Below, piece by piece: positions 16,049 to 24,270 of a stretch of DNA of 37,347 nt (within the stretch, counting starts at the first letter, position 1; every line of letters begins with the position of its first letter). The notes beneath the pieces are model-generated. The model ran no database searches. It saw only the letters and a program-made list of their open reading frames with translations, and was not told where the DNA came from. Source of the DNA: Bacteroidota bacterium (lineage in GTDB: Bacteria; Bacteroidota; Bacteroidia; Chitinophagales; Saprospiraceae); the NCBI GenBank assembly GCA_014190515.1, contig BJGN01000014.1, positions 1 to 37,347 of the forward strand, read 5' to 3'. Position numbers and translations under genes: made by a program.

Positions 16049-17836
16049 TCAATAAGATACCCATTTTTTAATGATTCTATCCCATTTTCCCTCTAAAATA
16101 ATCAGATACATACCAGGTTTTGGTAAGGAATTTAAATTAAAACATAAGGAGTATTCTCCTTTCTCGTATTTTTTCCTGTTCAACAAGGTCGCTAAATGGT
16201 GGCCTGTTAAGGAATATATATTTATGCTAACCTCTTGATCCTTAATTATATTATACGATAAATTTAATTCCCCATCCGATGGATTTGGAAATGGATCTTC
16301 CAGCGTTAGCGTTAAATTATTTAATTCTCTAATAGAAGTTACCTGACGGGTTAATTGAAAAGGTTCGCTTTGTATTGAATTAGGACTTATGGCGGTAATA
16401 AAAAATTCACTTTTATCTCTATCCGTCTTTAATGGAAGATGAATGAAGGTGTCGGAGGTAATCCTAATCAGCTTATCATTCGTCAGTTTGGGTTTTTCAT
16501 TTTGCAACAAGCTATCTTTTGGAATTTCGTAAAGTCCGTAGAACCTGGGGAGTACATCATTTTCTGATGCCGCCAGAGATTTTTGCCATTTTACCAAATA
16601 ACCATTTTGTTGCAAGACGATATTTCCTGATTTAACGGCTACCGGTTTTTGTTGGCTTTTCCAGTGCATGCTTGGCGTAAGTGAAAGATATTTATTCATA
16701 TCATTTGCCAAACTGCCGGGTAAACCTTGCGTGGCTGTCTGGCTGATATTTGCCGCACGGAACAAGATCCATCCTGGAATTTGCCTGTCGCGAAGATGCT
16801 CAATTTGCTTTGGTATTTCGTCTGCTTTATAAAGGGATGCCAGGGAAGTCATCGAAGGTTCGGCTTTATAAGCGGCAATGCCTGGATATAAATGTCTGCC
16901 ATTTAACTGGAGGGACCACCAATTACTTAAAGATTTAAAATCCTGGCTTCCACCAATGGCCCAATAAAGTTGCGGTGCAATATAATCGACCCATTTTTCA
17001 GAAAGCCATTTTAGGGCATTTCCATAAGTTACACTGGCACCTGATAAACCTACAATACCTGCAGGTGTGCCACTTTTCCAAATACCAAAGGGACTTATTC
17101 CCCATTTTATCGTTGGAAATTCGGTACTTAGCAGATAACTGACGTCTTTAACCATCAGATTGATATTATCTTCCCTCCATTCATGGATCGTTTTTCCCGC
17201 TCCATATTTTTCAAAAGTGGCAGCATCCTCGTTCGTCATACCCTCATAAGGATAAAAATAATCATCCAGATGAATACCGTCGGGTTGATATTTAAGAGCA
17301 AGTTGAGCTATTAATTGGGTAAAATAAGATCTGGCGTCGGGTATTCCCGGGTTCAATAATAAAGTATTTTTCACAGGCATCATCCAAGTAGGATGCCTGA
17401 CGGACAAATGCGTGCTATCTTTTGGATAAGTACTTGAAATGCTTCTGATTACACGGTAAGGGTTTAACCACAAGTGTAATTCCATACCTCTTTTGTGCGC
17501 CTCTTGTTTCGCAAAAATGATGGGATCCCAAAAGGGTTCGGGCGCTTGACCTTGTTTTCCTGTCAAATAATAGGACCAGGGTTCGTAATCACTCTGATAA
17601 AAAGCATCAGCTTCACATCGTATTTGAAAAAATATCGTATTTATGCCACTTATTTGAAGACGATCAAAAATAAATAAGAGTTCTTTTTGTTGCTTTTCTG
17701 TGGTTGAACCCCTGCTTGGCCAGTCCAGATTAATTACCGTGGCGATCCAGGCACCCCTTAATTCCTGTGTTTGTGCAAAGGCTTTAGGAGAAATGAAGGA
17801 AGCTATTGTGATGCCAAGATAAATGAATTTTTTCAT
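16049..17836 (-). CDS. GHL10-type (DUF187) glycoside hydrolase-like protein with T9SS sorting domain
   Basis: A 595-residue secreted protein. The start MKKFIYLGITIASFISPKAFAQ is a clear signal peptide. The upstream ATG at 17860 would add 8 polar residues and is rejected. The main domain (about 25-380) matches GHL10/DUF187 proteins: ELRGAWIATVINLDWP, GINTIFFQIRCEADAFY, DGIHLDDYFYPY and PFGIWKSGTPAG are its landmark strands, and aspartates in HLDDYF are likely active-site residues. The final 85 residues hold PFPNPSDGELNLSY and a GMYLIIL segment, the type A C-terminal sorting domain of type IX secretion. The protein is therefore probably delivered to the cell surface or released. Known GHL10 proteins act on cell-wall or surface glycans, but the substrate here is not known. 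Confidence 0.87.
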   Translation of the reverse strand: MKKFIYLGITIASFISPKAFAQTQELRGAWIATVINLDWPSRGSTTEKQQKELLFIFDRLQISGINTIFFQIRCEADAFYQSDYEPWSYYLTGKQGQAPEPFWDPIIFAKQEAHKRGMELHLWLNPYRVIRSISSTYPKDSTHLSVRHPTWMMPVKNTLLLNPGIPDARSYFTQLIAQLALKYQPDGIHLDDYFYPYEGMTNEDAATFEKYGAGKTIHEWREDNINLMVKDVSYLLSTEFPTIKWGISPFGIWKSGTPAGIVGLSGASVTYGNALKWLSEKWVDYIAPQLYWAIGGSQDFKSLSNWWSLQLNGRHLYPGIAAYKAEPSMTSLASLYKADEIPKQIEHLRDRQIPGWILFRAANISQTATQGLPGSLANDMNKYLSLTPSMHWKSQQKPVAVKSGNIVLQQNGYLVKWQKSLAASENDVLPRFYGLYEIPKDSLLQNEKPKLTNDKLIRITSDTFIHLPLKTDRDKSEFFITAISPNSIQSEPFQLTRQVTSIRELNNLTLTLEDPFPNPSDGELNLSYNIIKDQEVSINIYSLTGHHLATLLNRKKYEKGEYSLCFNLNSLPKPGMYLIILEGKWDRIIKKWVSY

Positions 17837-17942
17837 GAGTTCGGGTTGATTTTTATACATTCTCCCTCTTAAAGATAACTGATTTTAGTATTTTTATATA
17901 GGTAAGTTTTGTTAACATATTCTTTTATTAAAATTATACACG

Positions 17943-18791
17943 GTGAATGAGGAACCTTTAATTATAGATTCACATCAGCATTTTTGGAAATACGATGCGC
18001 AGGAATACGCCTGGATTTCAGATCAACTTGCTCCGTTAAAAAGGGATTTTTTACCTGAAGAATTAATTCAGCAATTCAATAAAGAAAAAATATCCGGAGC
18101 AATCAGTGTTCAAGCCAGGCAATCGGAAAAAGAAAATGAGTTTTTATTGGATTATGCGAAAGCAAATCCATTTATAAGAGGGGTAGTTGGCTGGATAGAC
18201 CTGAGGTCTGAAAAGGTAGAAGAAAGGCTTTCTTTTTATCGGAATTTTCCAACATTGAAAGGATTCAGACATGTGGTTCAAGACGAAAAGGATCCTGAAT
18301 TTATGCTTCATCCCGCTTTTTTGCAAGGAATAAATCAGCTAATCAAATACGGATATTGTTATGATATTTTAGTTTATGCCAGGCAACTTCCTCAGGTGTT
18401 AGCCTTTTTGAATCATTTTCCTGACACTCCATTTATCATAGACCATTTGGCAAAACCTGACATAAAACAGGGTGAATTCAAGTCGTGGCAAGCCGATATC
18501 CGGAAAATAGCGGATTTTCCTAAAGTGTTGATTAAAGTGTCGGGAATGATTACAGAGGCAGATTGGCATCATTGGAAAAAAGAGGATTTTTATCCATATT
18601 TAGATGAATTGGTTCTTTCTTTTGGGGTAGAACGGCTATGCTATGGTTCAGATTGGCCTGTTTGCAATCTCGCTGGAAATTATTCCCTGCAATGGAATAT
18701 TGTTAAATCTTATTTTAGTACCTTCAATCTATCAGATATTAATAAGGTAATGGGATTGAATACCCAACGGTTTTATCATTTAAATGTGTAA
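17943..18791 (+). CDS. Amidohydrolase, L-fucono-1,5-lactonase-like
   Basis: A 282-residue metal-dependent hydrolase of the COG3618 type. It opens with IIDSHQHFWKYD (HxH metal motif), has FIIDHLAKPDI in the middle (histidine near residue 161), and ends with RLCYGSDWPVCNLAG (catalytic aspartate in SDWPV). These features match L-fuconolactonase and related lactone hydrolases acting on sugar lactones. The start is GTG at 17943, since no in-frame ATG lies before the conserved first strand. The next gene, a mutarotase of the fucose/rhamnose type, begins within a few bases of its stop, which supports deoxy-sugar lactone metabolism. The exact lactone is not shown by the sequence. Confidence 0.82.
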   Translation: MNEEPLIIDSHQHFWKYDAQEYAWISDQLAPLKRDFLPEELIQQFNKEKISGAISVQARQSEKENEFLLDYAKANPFIRGVVGWIDLRSEKVEERLSFYRNFPTLKGFRHVVQDEKDPEFMLHPAFLQGINQLIKYGYCYDILVYARQLPQVLAFLNHFPDTPFIIDHLAKPDIKQGEFKSWQADIRKIADFPKVLIKVSGMITEADWHHWKKEDFYPYLDELVLSFGVERLCYGSDWPVCNLAGNYSLQWNIVKSYFSTFNLSDINKVMGLNTQRFYHLNV

Positions 18792-18795
18792 TAAT

Positions 18796-19122
18796 ATGAG
18801 ATATTGTTTGGCTCTCGATCTGGTGAATGAAGTAGAAAAAATAGCTGCGTATGAGGCCTATCATAAAAAGGTTTGGCCTGAAATTATTGATAGCATAAAA
18901 TCATCTGGCATTCAATCTATGGAAATATATCGGGTTGAAAACAGATTGTTTATGATTATGGAAACGGACGCCTCCTTTTCATTTGAAGCAAAATCTTTAT
19001 CGGATATCAGTAATCCTAAGGTACAGGAATGGGAAACTCTGATGTGGAATTATCAGCAAGCCCTACCGTCGTCCAAACCAGGTGAAAAATGGAGGTTAAT
19101 GGACAAAATTTTTAGTGTATAG
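18796..19122 (+). CDS. L-rhamnose/L-fucose mutarotase family protein
   Basis: A small protein of 108 residues starting MRYCLALDLVNEVEKI. Landmarks of the RhaM/FucM family are AAYEAYHKKVWPEI (histidine in YHKKVWPE), GIQSMEIYRVENRLFMIMETD, and the end VQEWETLMWNYQQALP followed by W-R-L-M. Members interconvert the anomers of deoxy-sugars. An ATG at 18784 is in frame and would overlap the preceding gene by 8 bases and add MCNN. I take the ATG at 18796 because it matches the family start and leaves a 4-base gap. The operon with a fuconolactonase-like gene suggests L-fucose rather than L-rhamnose, by inference. Confidence 0.87.
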   Translation: MRYCLALDLVNEVEKIAAYEAYHKKVWPEIIDSIKSSGIQSMEIYRVENRLFMIMETDASFSFEAKSLSDISNPKVQEWETLMWNYQQALPSSKPGEKWRLMDKIFSV

Positions 19123-19136
19123 GCAGGTTTCACAAC

Positions 19137-19153
19137 TGACCCCAGAGGGGTCA
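19137..19153. repeat. Short GC-rich perfect palindrome
   Basis: A 7-base stem TGACCCC/GGGGTCA with a 3-base AGA loop lies 15 bases after the mutarotase stop. It is unusually GC-rich for this AT-rich window. It is not followed by a T-run on either strand, so it is a poor intrinsic terminator. It could be a repeated extragenic palindrome or an mRNA 3'-end stabiliser. Confidence 0.5.
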
Positions 19154-19160
19154 CATGTCT

Positions 19161-19196
19161 ATAAAAAAAGAGGCTATTTTGTTTAAACAGCCTCTT
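19161..19196 (-). terminator. Rho-independent terminator for the ECF sigma operon
   Basis: An 8-base perfect stem AAGAGGCT (19168-19175) and AGCCTCTT (19189-19196) encloses a 13-base loop. Read on the minus strand, the hairpin is followed by a run of about seven T residues. It sits 74 bases after the stop of the minus-strand gene at 19270-20466, the expected position for that operon's terminator. Confidence 0.72.
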
Positions 19197-19269
19197 CATA
19201 AAATACTCAAAACGGTCATATAAAGTAAAGAGGCAAGACAACATGATTTCGCTGCCTGCCCTTAAAAAG

Positions 19270-20466
19270 TCAAGGTAAATAAAATCCTTTTCCAATCTGT
19301 TTTCTAAAACCAATAAATAATCCACCGTACCATATTTTTTGTTCCAAAACATAATCTTCTGCGGAGACAGAGGGTATTCTGGATCTTACATAAGGTTCAG
19401 CCATGAATTCAAGGCTATTTCCGATAGGGATAGAAAGGGAAATGCCTGAATATAAACTGGCACCCAGTCTATTTTTGAAAGCGGGGTAAGCCCCTGGTTT
19501 AGAAGATGTAAATTCAATGAGGGCACCTCCTGGACTATAAAAACTACCTTTTTGGTTAAAGGCCATGTTCAAATAAGTTCCTAACGAGAGGCCAGCCCTT
19601 AGTTTACCAAAAGATTGTTCTTTGGTTAAAATCAAGGGAATATCGATAGTTTCAAAAGTATTTTTACTGGTCGTCCGTTGAGAAGCGTCGGGAATGATCA
19701 GGGTTAAGGTTTGACTCATTCTGCTGTATTGAATTCCACTTCTTAAGCCCCAACCTTTTAAGGTAGAAATACCCATTCTTACGGCGAAGCTGTTTGAAAC
19801 TTTTAAATTTTCCTGATTATTTCTCAATGTTGAATAAGCATCAAATAGCGGTGTTTTAGCTGTTAGGGAACTGTGTACAAAGTCTTGAGAGAGGAGGAAA
19901 TCAATTTTTGCAAACCAGAGTTTCTTTTTAAAAGGAACGGGTAACAATTCTGAATACATAGATAATTCATGGGGTAGAGTAGCGTCAAGGGTAGCGATAT
20001 TTGTAAATGATGTGAAAGTACTTTCAGACGTTTGTTCCGTTTGATCTGTTATATTCGTTGTATTTGTAACTTGTTCAATATCATCATTTATGGGAATAAT
20101 AGCAGCTTGTGGAGGTAATGAATTATTAAAAATAGGGGCTACTTTTTTAGAATGAGTGCTCGTTTTTCCTAAAGGAATGGGTTTGGGTATTTCACTGCCC
20201 ATTTTAGGCGTGAAATGTGATTGAAGTGGTTTTTCTTCCAAGGAAGTTGATTCAGCCTGCGATGGAATTAGAAAATCTTGATAAAAGTAGATAAACGTTG
20301 CCAGGCAGAGGGATGTAACGAGCCAGGGAGCCCAGAAAGGAATGCGCGGTGATGGTTTTTTTGCTCTTGCCAACTGAATATTATCCCATAAGTCGTCGGA
20401 GGTAGGAACTTCATAATGGGAGAGTTTTCTCCGGAAAAGTTCATCTAAGGGTGATTTTGGGTTCAT
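19270..20466 (-). CDS. Membrane protein coupled to ECF sigma factor, possible anti-sigma/outer-membrane beta-barrel fusion
   Basis: A 398-residue protein whose ATG overlaps the sigma factor stop (ATGA at 20463-20466), so the two are translationally coupled. The first 45 residues are polar (SPLDELFRRKLSHYEVPTSDDLWDNI), a pattern I associate with Bacteroidota proteins encoded next to ECF sigma factors. Residues about 43-62 form a membrane helix (FWAPWLVTSLCLATFIYFYQ). A proline- and threonine-rich linker runs to about 190. The C-terminal half has repeated amphipathic strands with glycine-rich turns (MGISTLKGWGLRSGIQYSR, KLRAGLSLGTYLNMAF, YSGISLSIPIGNSLEF), like an 8-strand outer-membrane beta-barrel or porin-like domain. 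If that holds, the protein would bridge both membranes. It may sequester or sense for the sigma factor; this is inferred from context. Confidence 0.72.
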   Translation of the reverse strand: MNPKSPLDELFRRKLSHYEVPTSDDLWDNIQLARAKKPSPRIPFWAPWLVTSLCLATFIYFYQDFLIPSQAESTSLEEKPLQSHFTPKMGSEIPKPIPLGKTSTHSKKVAPIFNNSLPPQAAIIPINDDIEQVTNTTNITDQTEQTSESTFTSFTNIATLDATLPHELSMYSELLPVPFKKKLWFAKIDFLLSQDFVHSSLTAKTPLFDAYSTLRNNQENLKVSNSFAVRMGISTLKGWGLRSGIQYSRMSQTLTLIIPDASQRTTSKNTFETIDIPLILTKEQSFGKLRAGLSLGTYLNMAFNQKGSFYSPGGALIEFTSSKPGAYPAFKNRLGASLYSGISLSIPIGNSLEFMAEPYVRSRIPSVSAEDYVLEQKIWYGGLFIGFRKQIGKGFYLP

Positions 20467-21032
20467 ACGGCAACTTTTTGACTCTCTAAAATCTGGGATT
20501 GCAACATCTTTCTTGCTTTAACTAATTGAGAGCGAGACGTACTTTCCTGAATACCTAAAAGTGCTGAAATTTCAGCGTGACTATAACCTTCAATGGCGTA
20601 CATGTTGAAAACTATGCGGTAACCATCGGGTAACTGTTGAATAAGCTGTAAAAGTTCCTCTTCGTGAAGCTGGGAAAACACTGATGGTAAAGCACCGGAA
20701 GCGTCCTCAGCCGTCGTTTCTAATCCAATTATTTCGTTGGTAAAACTTTTTTTATCTATATTTTTTAATGCCGTATTTACGACAATACGACGCATCCAGC
20801 CCTCGAGAGAACCTTTGCCCTGGAATTGGTCAAAATGATCAAAAATCCTAATAAAGGCATCTTGAAGAATATCTTCGGCTTCCATTCGATGTCTTGCATA
20901 CCTCAAAGAAACTACCATCAGTTTTCCGGCGTAACGTCGAAAAACAGCTTCCTGATACTTTCGGTCTTGTCGCAAGCATCCCTGGATTAGTTCATTGTCT
21001 TCCACAGGACTGGCAATATTTAAATAGCGCAT
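20463..21032 (-). CDS. RNA polymerase ECF-type sigma-70 factor
   Basis: A 189-residue ECF sigma factor. Region 2 includes the helix RYARHRMEAEDILQDAFIRIFDHFDQFQGKGSLEGWMRRIVVNTALKN, split here by the usual linker. Region 4 has the helix-turn-helix YSHAEISALLGIQESTSRSQLVKARKML. The computed start at 21038 is a TTG (MFMRYL); the ATG at 21032 is preferred. Its stop overlaps the start of the membrane partner by 4 bases, a classical sigma/regulator pair. The target genes are unknown; envelope stress or surface functions are typical in this phylum. Confidence 0.92.
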   Translation of the reverse strand: MRYLNIASPVEDNELIQGCLRQDRKYQEAVFRRYAGKLMVVSLRYARHRMEAEDILQDAFIRIFDHFDQFQGKGSLEGWMRRIVVNTALKNIDKKSFTNEIIGLETTAEDASGALPSVFSQLHEEELLQLIQQLPDGYRIVFNMYAIEGYSHAEISALLGIQESTSRSQLVKARKMLQSQILESQKVAV

Positions 21033-21089
21033 AAACAATATGAGCCATTAATAAAATGAAATGCTGCCTGAAAAATAAATAAATATTAT

Positions 21090-21677
21090 CTATTTCCCAT
21101 AATTTGCGGAATTAAAATATCTCAAAAGTGCATTTACAGAGTGAGGGTGCTCAATTTCACCTTTTTGCCACCTTAATTTTAATTCTTCTAAGGGCATTAA
21201 AATAACTTCAATACTTTCACCAGGGTCCAACATTTGTTGTTTTGTCAACCTCACATCCATTGCAAGAAAATGGTGAACATAGCTTTCCATAAATACAGGA
21301 TTCTGGCCTATTTTGCCTAGGGAAATCATTTTTTCACTAGAAGTGAAACCAGTTTCTTCCTCTAACTCCCTTACAGCGGCTTTGATAGGACTTTCATCCG
21401 GATCTACGAGACCTCCAGGTAATTCCAGCGTGTAAGAAGCAGTGCCAAACCGGTATTGGCGTACCAGAACAATTTCATTTTCCGATGTCAAAGCAATAAC
21501 ATTTACAGCATTTCCTCCGCTAAGAATGACCTTTTTTTCGGTTATTCCGTTTCTCGGATTTTTTATGAAATCGAAACGAGCTTCAAATAATTTAAGGTCA
21601 GGTCCAGGCTCACTTTTTTCGATAAACCAGATCTGGCTGTTGTCCAATGTTTGGACGTTGGTTAATAATTTCTTCAT
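21090..21677 (-). CDS. Nudix hydrolase, ADP-ribose pyrophosphatase-like
   Basis: A 195-residue Nudix protein. The Nudix box runs from G89 to F111: G-x5-E95-x7-R103-E104-L-x-E107-E108-x-G110-F111, with the four-residue spacing of the classical motif. The box is preceded by VRQYRFGTASYTLELPGG, typical of ADP-ribose/ADP-sugar pyrophosphatases. The product probably hydrolyses a nucleoside diphosphate derivative such as ADP-ribose to AMP and a sugar phosphate. The ATG lies 68 bases inside the 3' end of the class A PBP gene on the same strand in another frame. A TTG ten codons later would shorten that overlap. Confidence 0.88.
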   Translation of the reverse strand: MKKLLTNVQTLDNSQIWFIEKSEPGPDLKLFEARFDFIKNPRNGITEKKVILSGGNAVNVIALTSENEIVLVRQYRFGTASYTLELPGGLVDPDESPIKAAVRELEEETGFTSSEKMISLGKIGQNPVFMESYVHHFLAMDVRLTKQQMLDPGESIEVILMPLEELKLRWQKGEIEHPHSVNALLRYFNSANYGK

Positions 21678-24159
21678 TTGTGGGAGTATTAATATTTAAC
21701 GAATCGAATCTAAGTAGTTCCAGGCGGAATAGGCTATCCTGCGCCAAAGAATCAGCGTATATTTCTTCCGCAGATTTAATGCGTAAGGGACAATCCAGGG
21801 CTGAGGCAATGGAGGGATCGAGAAGGGGAAATTGCCCCAAATTATATTCTGTTAAGGTAGAGTCAGCGTAAATCCGTTGCATAAATTTACCCCAAACGGG
21901 TAGGGCGGTGGCCGCTCCCTGTCCCCATTCAAAATTTCTGAACCTAACGAGTCTTGAATCTCCGCCTACCCATGTACCAGCAATGAGTTTCGGATTGAAG
22001 CCAATAAACCACCCATCGGCATGAAACTGAGAAGTCCCGGTTTTCCCCGCAATGGGTTTATTTTCCAGCCCGTATTGCCATCTCAAACGACTGGCAGTAC
22101 CAAATGTAGCTACAGATTGTAGCATATTGAGTACTATTAATGCTGTATCAGATGGAATAACCCTATTTCCGAGGCTTGTTTGCGCCTGATAAATGATTTT
22201 TCCCTTTCCGTCAACTATTTTTTTTATGCCCCGTGGAGCGTGTCTGGTTCCTAAATTTGGATAAACAGAGAACGCAGAAACCATTTCTAATAATGAAATT
22301 TCGGCAGCACCGAGCGCAATAGAGGGTTCATTGGGTATTTCACTGGTAATGCCTAATTTTTTTGCCAGTTGAATAACTGCTTTAACACCTACTTCAAAAA
22401 CTAATTTTACCGTAATGGAATTTATACTATTTGTCAAGGCACCTGCCATAGAATAAGAGCCACCATATTTTCCATCAGCATTTTGTGGTAACCAATCATC
22501 CTCATCTTTCCCGTTCGGTAATATATGAGGTTCTGGATCTACTCTTCCATATTGTTTTTTATCCCACTCATGTTTTTTATATTCATGATACATCTGTAAT
22601 TGATTGGGAATTTGTTCGCACGGATCGCGTCCATTAAGCAGCGCGGCAGTATAAACTAAGGGCTTGAAAACAGATCCCGTCTGCCTCCTTGACAGGACAT
22701 GATCATATTTGAAATGTGTGAAATCAACACCACCAATCCACGATTTTATATTTCCATTGGAAGGGTCTAAGGCAACAAAGCCAACCTGTAAAATACGGAA
22801 ATAATAGCGAAGGGAGTCTAAGGGAGACATCAATACCTCATCTTCTTCGCCATCATAGTTGAATAAAACCATAGGAATAGGCGTATCAAAATCCTTCTTT
22901 ATTGCATTTTCGGAATATCCTTTTAATTTTAATTGTTTATATCGAAGAGATTGCGTTTTCATTAATTCAATAGCCTCATCTTCTCCTTGAATGGGTTGAT
23001 TTTTCCATTGACTCGTGTAATTTTTTTGCAAATACGATAGATGTTCTAACATAGCTTCTTCAGCGTGACGCTGTAAACGAGTATCTAAAGTGGTGTAAAC
23101 TTTTAATCCATCAATATCTATGTTGTACGGTTGACCATTATCTTTTTTAAGTTTACTTAAAATGGCATCCAGTTCTTTTTTAACATGTATCTGAAAATAA
23201 GGAGCTATACCTTCATTTTTAATGATTGGATTATAGCGGATGATAAGAGGAGATTGAATAAGCGAGGAAAGATTTGTTGTCGATACATTTCCTATATTCT
23301 TTTTGTGTACCGGACTTAACCTGATAATTTCTTCTTTTATCTGTTTGTTTTCAACCATTTGTTGCAAAACTAAGTTCCTCCGTATTCTAACCTTCTCTGT
23401 TGCTTTTCTTGGATTATATGAAGTATTTGCCTTCAGCGTACCCATCAATGCGGCCGCCTCTTCTATAGTTAAATCAATAGGAGATTTACTGAAAAATCTT
23501 TTACTCGCTACTTCAATACCATATACATTTTCACTAAATGGCACGGTATTCAAATATAGCGTTAATAACTCCATTTTGGTGTAAACCCTTTCTAATCGGT
23601 TAGCAATGACAATTTCCTTTAATTTATTTCTTATAAGGGAAAGGAACAGAAACTTTTCTCTGGGAAATAGATTTTTCGCTAATTGCTGACTTAAGGTGCT
23701 TCCACCGCCACCCGATTCATCGCCACCAAGGACAGTTCTAACTAAAACGCGCCCCCAGCTTTTTAAATCAACGCCTTGATGTGAAAAAAAACGTTTATCT
23801 TCTATGGCGACGAGTGCGTGAAAAACAAATCCAGGGATAGAATCAGCGGGTATAGACGTTCTGGCCTGTATGAAATATCTTCCCATTAAAATATTATCAT
23901 CGGAATAAATTTCCGTAGCATTCCGGGTTTCCAGATCTTTTATTATGGAAACGGTTGGAATAGGTCTTAGGAATACAAGCCAAAGTAAGAAATAGGCTAA
24001 AATAAGGTATGAAAACCGCTTTCCCCACCTTTTGATTAATGACGCGTTTTTGGGATGGTCATTTTCATATTTCTCCCAATGCACTTTAATGGGTTGCAGT
24101 GGCTTGACTAAGGATGAAATGATATTTTTGATAACCAAGGGCATCTTGGGTAAATTCAT
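21610..24159 (-). CDS. Class A penicillin-binding protein (PBP1A-like, GT51 plus transpeptidase)
   Basis: An 849-residue bifunctional peptidoglycan synthase. One membrane helix lies at about 50-64. The glycosyltransferase 51 domain shows the catalytic E120 in VAIEDKRFFSHQGVD and GGSTLSQQLAKNLF (152-165). The transpeptidase domain has the active-site serine S496 in TGSVFKP, S-I-N at 578-580 and KTG at 706-708 in AGKTGTSQ. It builds glycan strands and cross-links peptides on the periplasmic side of the inner membrane. The C-terminal tail of about 100 residues is variable and overlaps the Nudix start. It is cotranscribed with the Nudix gene, judging from the overlap. Confidence 0.94.
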   Translation of the reverse strand: MNLPKMPLVIKNIISSLVKPLQPIKVHWEKYENDHPKNASLIKRWGKRFSYLILAYFLLWLVFLRPIPTVSIIKDLETRNATEIYSDDNILMGRYFIQARTSIPADSIPGFVFHALVAIEDKRFFSHQGVDLKSWGRVLVRTVLGGDESGGGGSTLSQQLAKNLFPREKFLFLSLIRNKLKEIVIANRLERVYTKMELLTLYLNTVPFSENVYGIEVASKRFFSKSPIDLTIEEAAALMGTLKANTSYNPRKATEKVRIRRNLVLQQMVENKQIKEEIIRLSPVHKKNIGNVSTTNLSSLIQSPLIIRYNPIIKNEGIAPYFQIHVKKELDAILSKLKKDNGQPYNIDIDGLKVYTTLDTRLQRHAEEAMLEHLSYLQKNYTSQWKNQPIQGEDEAIELMKTQSLRYKQLKLKGYSENAIKKDFDTPIPMVLFNYDGEEDEVLMSPLDSLRYYFRILQVGFVALDPSNGNIKSWIGGVDFTHFKYDHVLSRRQTGSVFKPLVYTAALLNGRDPCEQIPNQLQMYHEYKKHEWDKKQYGRVDPEPHILPNGKDEDDWLPQNADGKYGGSYSMAGALTNSINSITVKLVFEVGVKAVIQLAKKLGITSEIPNEPSIALGAAEISLLEMVSAFSVYPNLGTRHAPRGIKKIVDGKGKIIYQAQTSLGNRVIPSDTALIVLNMLQSVATFGTASRLRWQYGLENKPIAGKTGTSQFHADGWFIGFNPKLIAGTWVGGDSRLVRFRNFEWGQGAATALPVWGKFMQRIYADSTLTEYNLGQFPLLDPSIASALDCPLRIKSAEEIYADSLAQDSLFRLELLRFDSLNINTPTNEEIINQRPNIGQQPDLVYRKK

Positions 24160-24270
24160 ACGTAGGAGCTTATTTGAGAGGATAATTTTTTTATCATCTT
24201 CACAAATTTAATTAAGTCCGCTTAAATAGATGATTAATTACCTCTTATTTTTGGAAAAAGACAGACTATT

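Noticed and set aside
17881-17942. Promoter TAAGTTTTG for the lactonase gene
   Set aside because: Spacing between TA and TTTG is three rather than two bases and no -33 element is clear.
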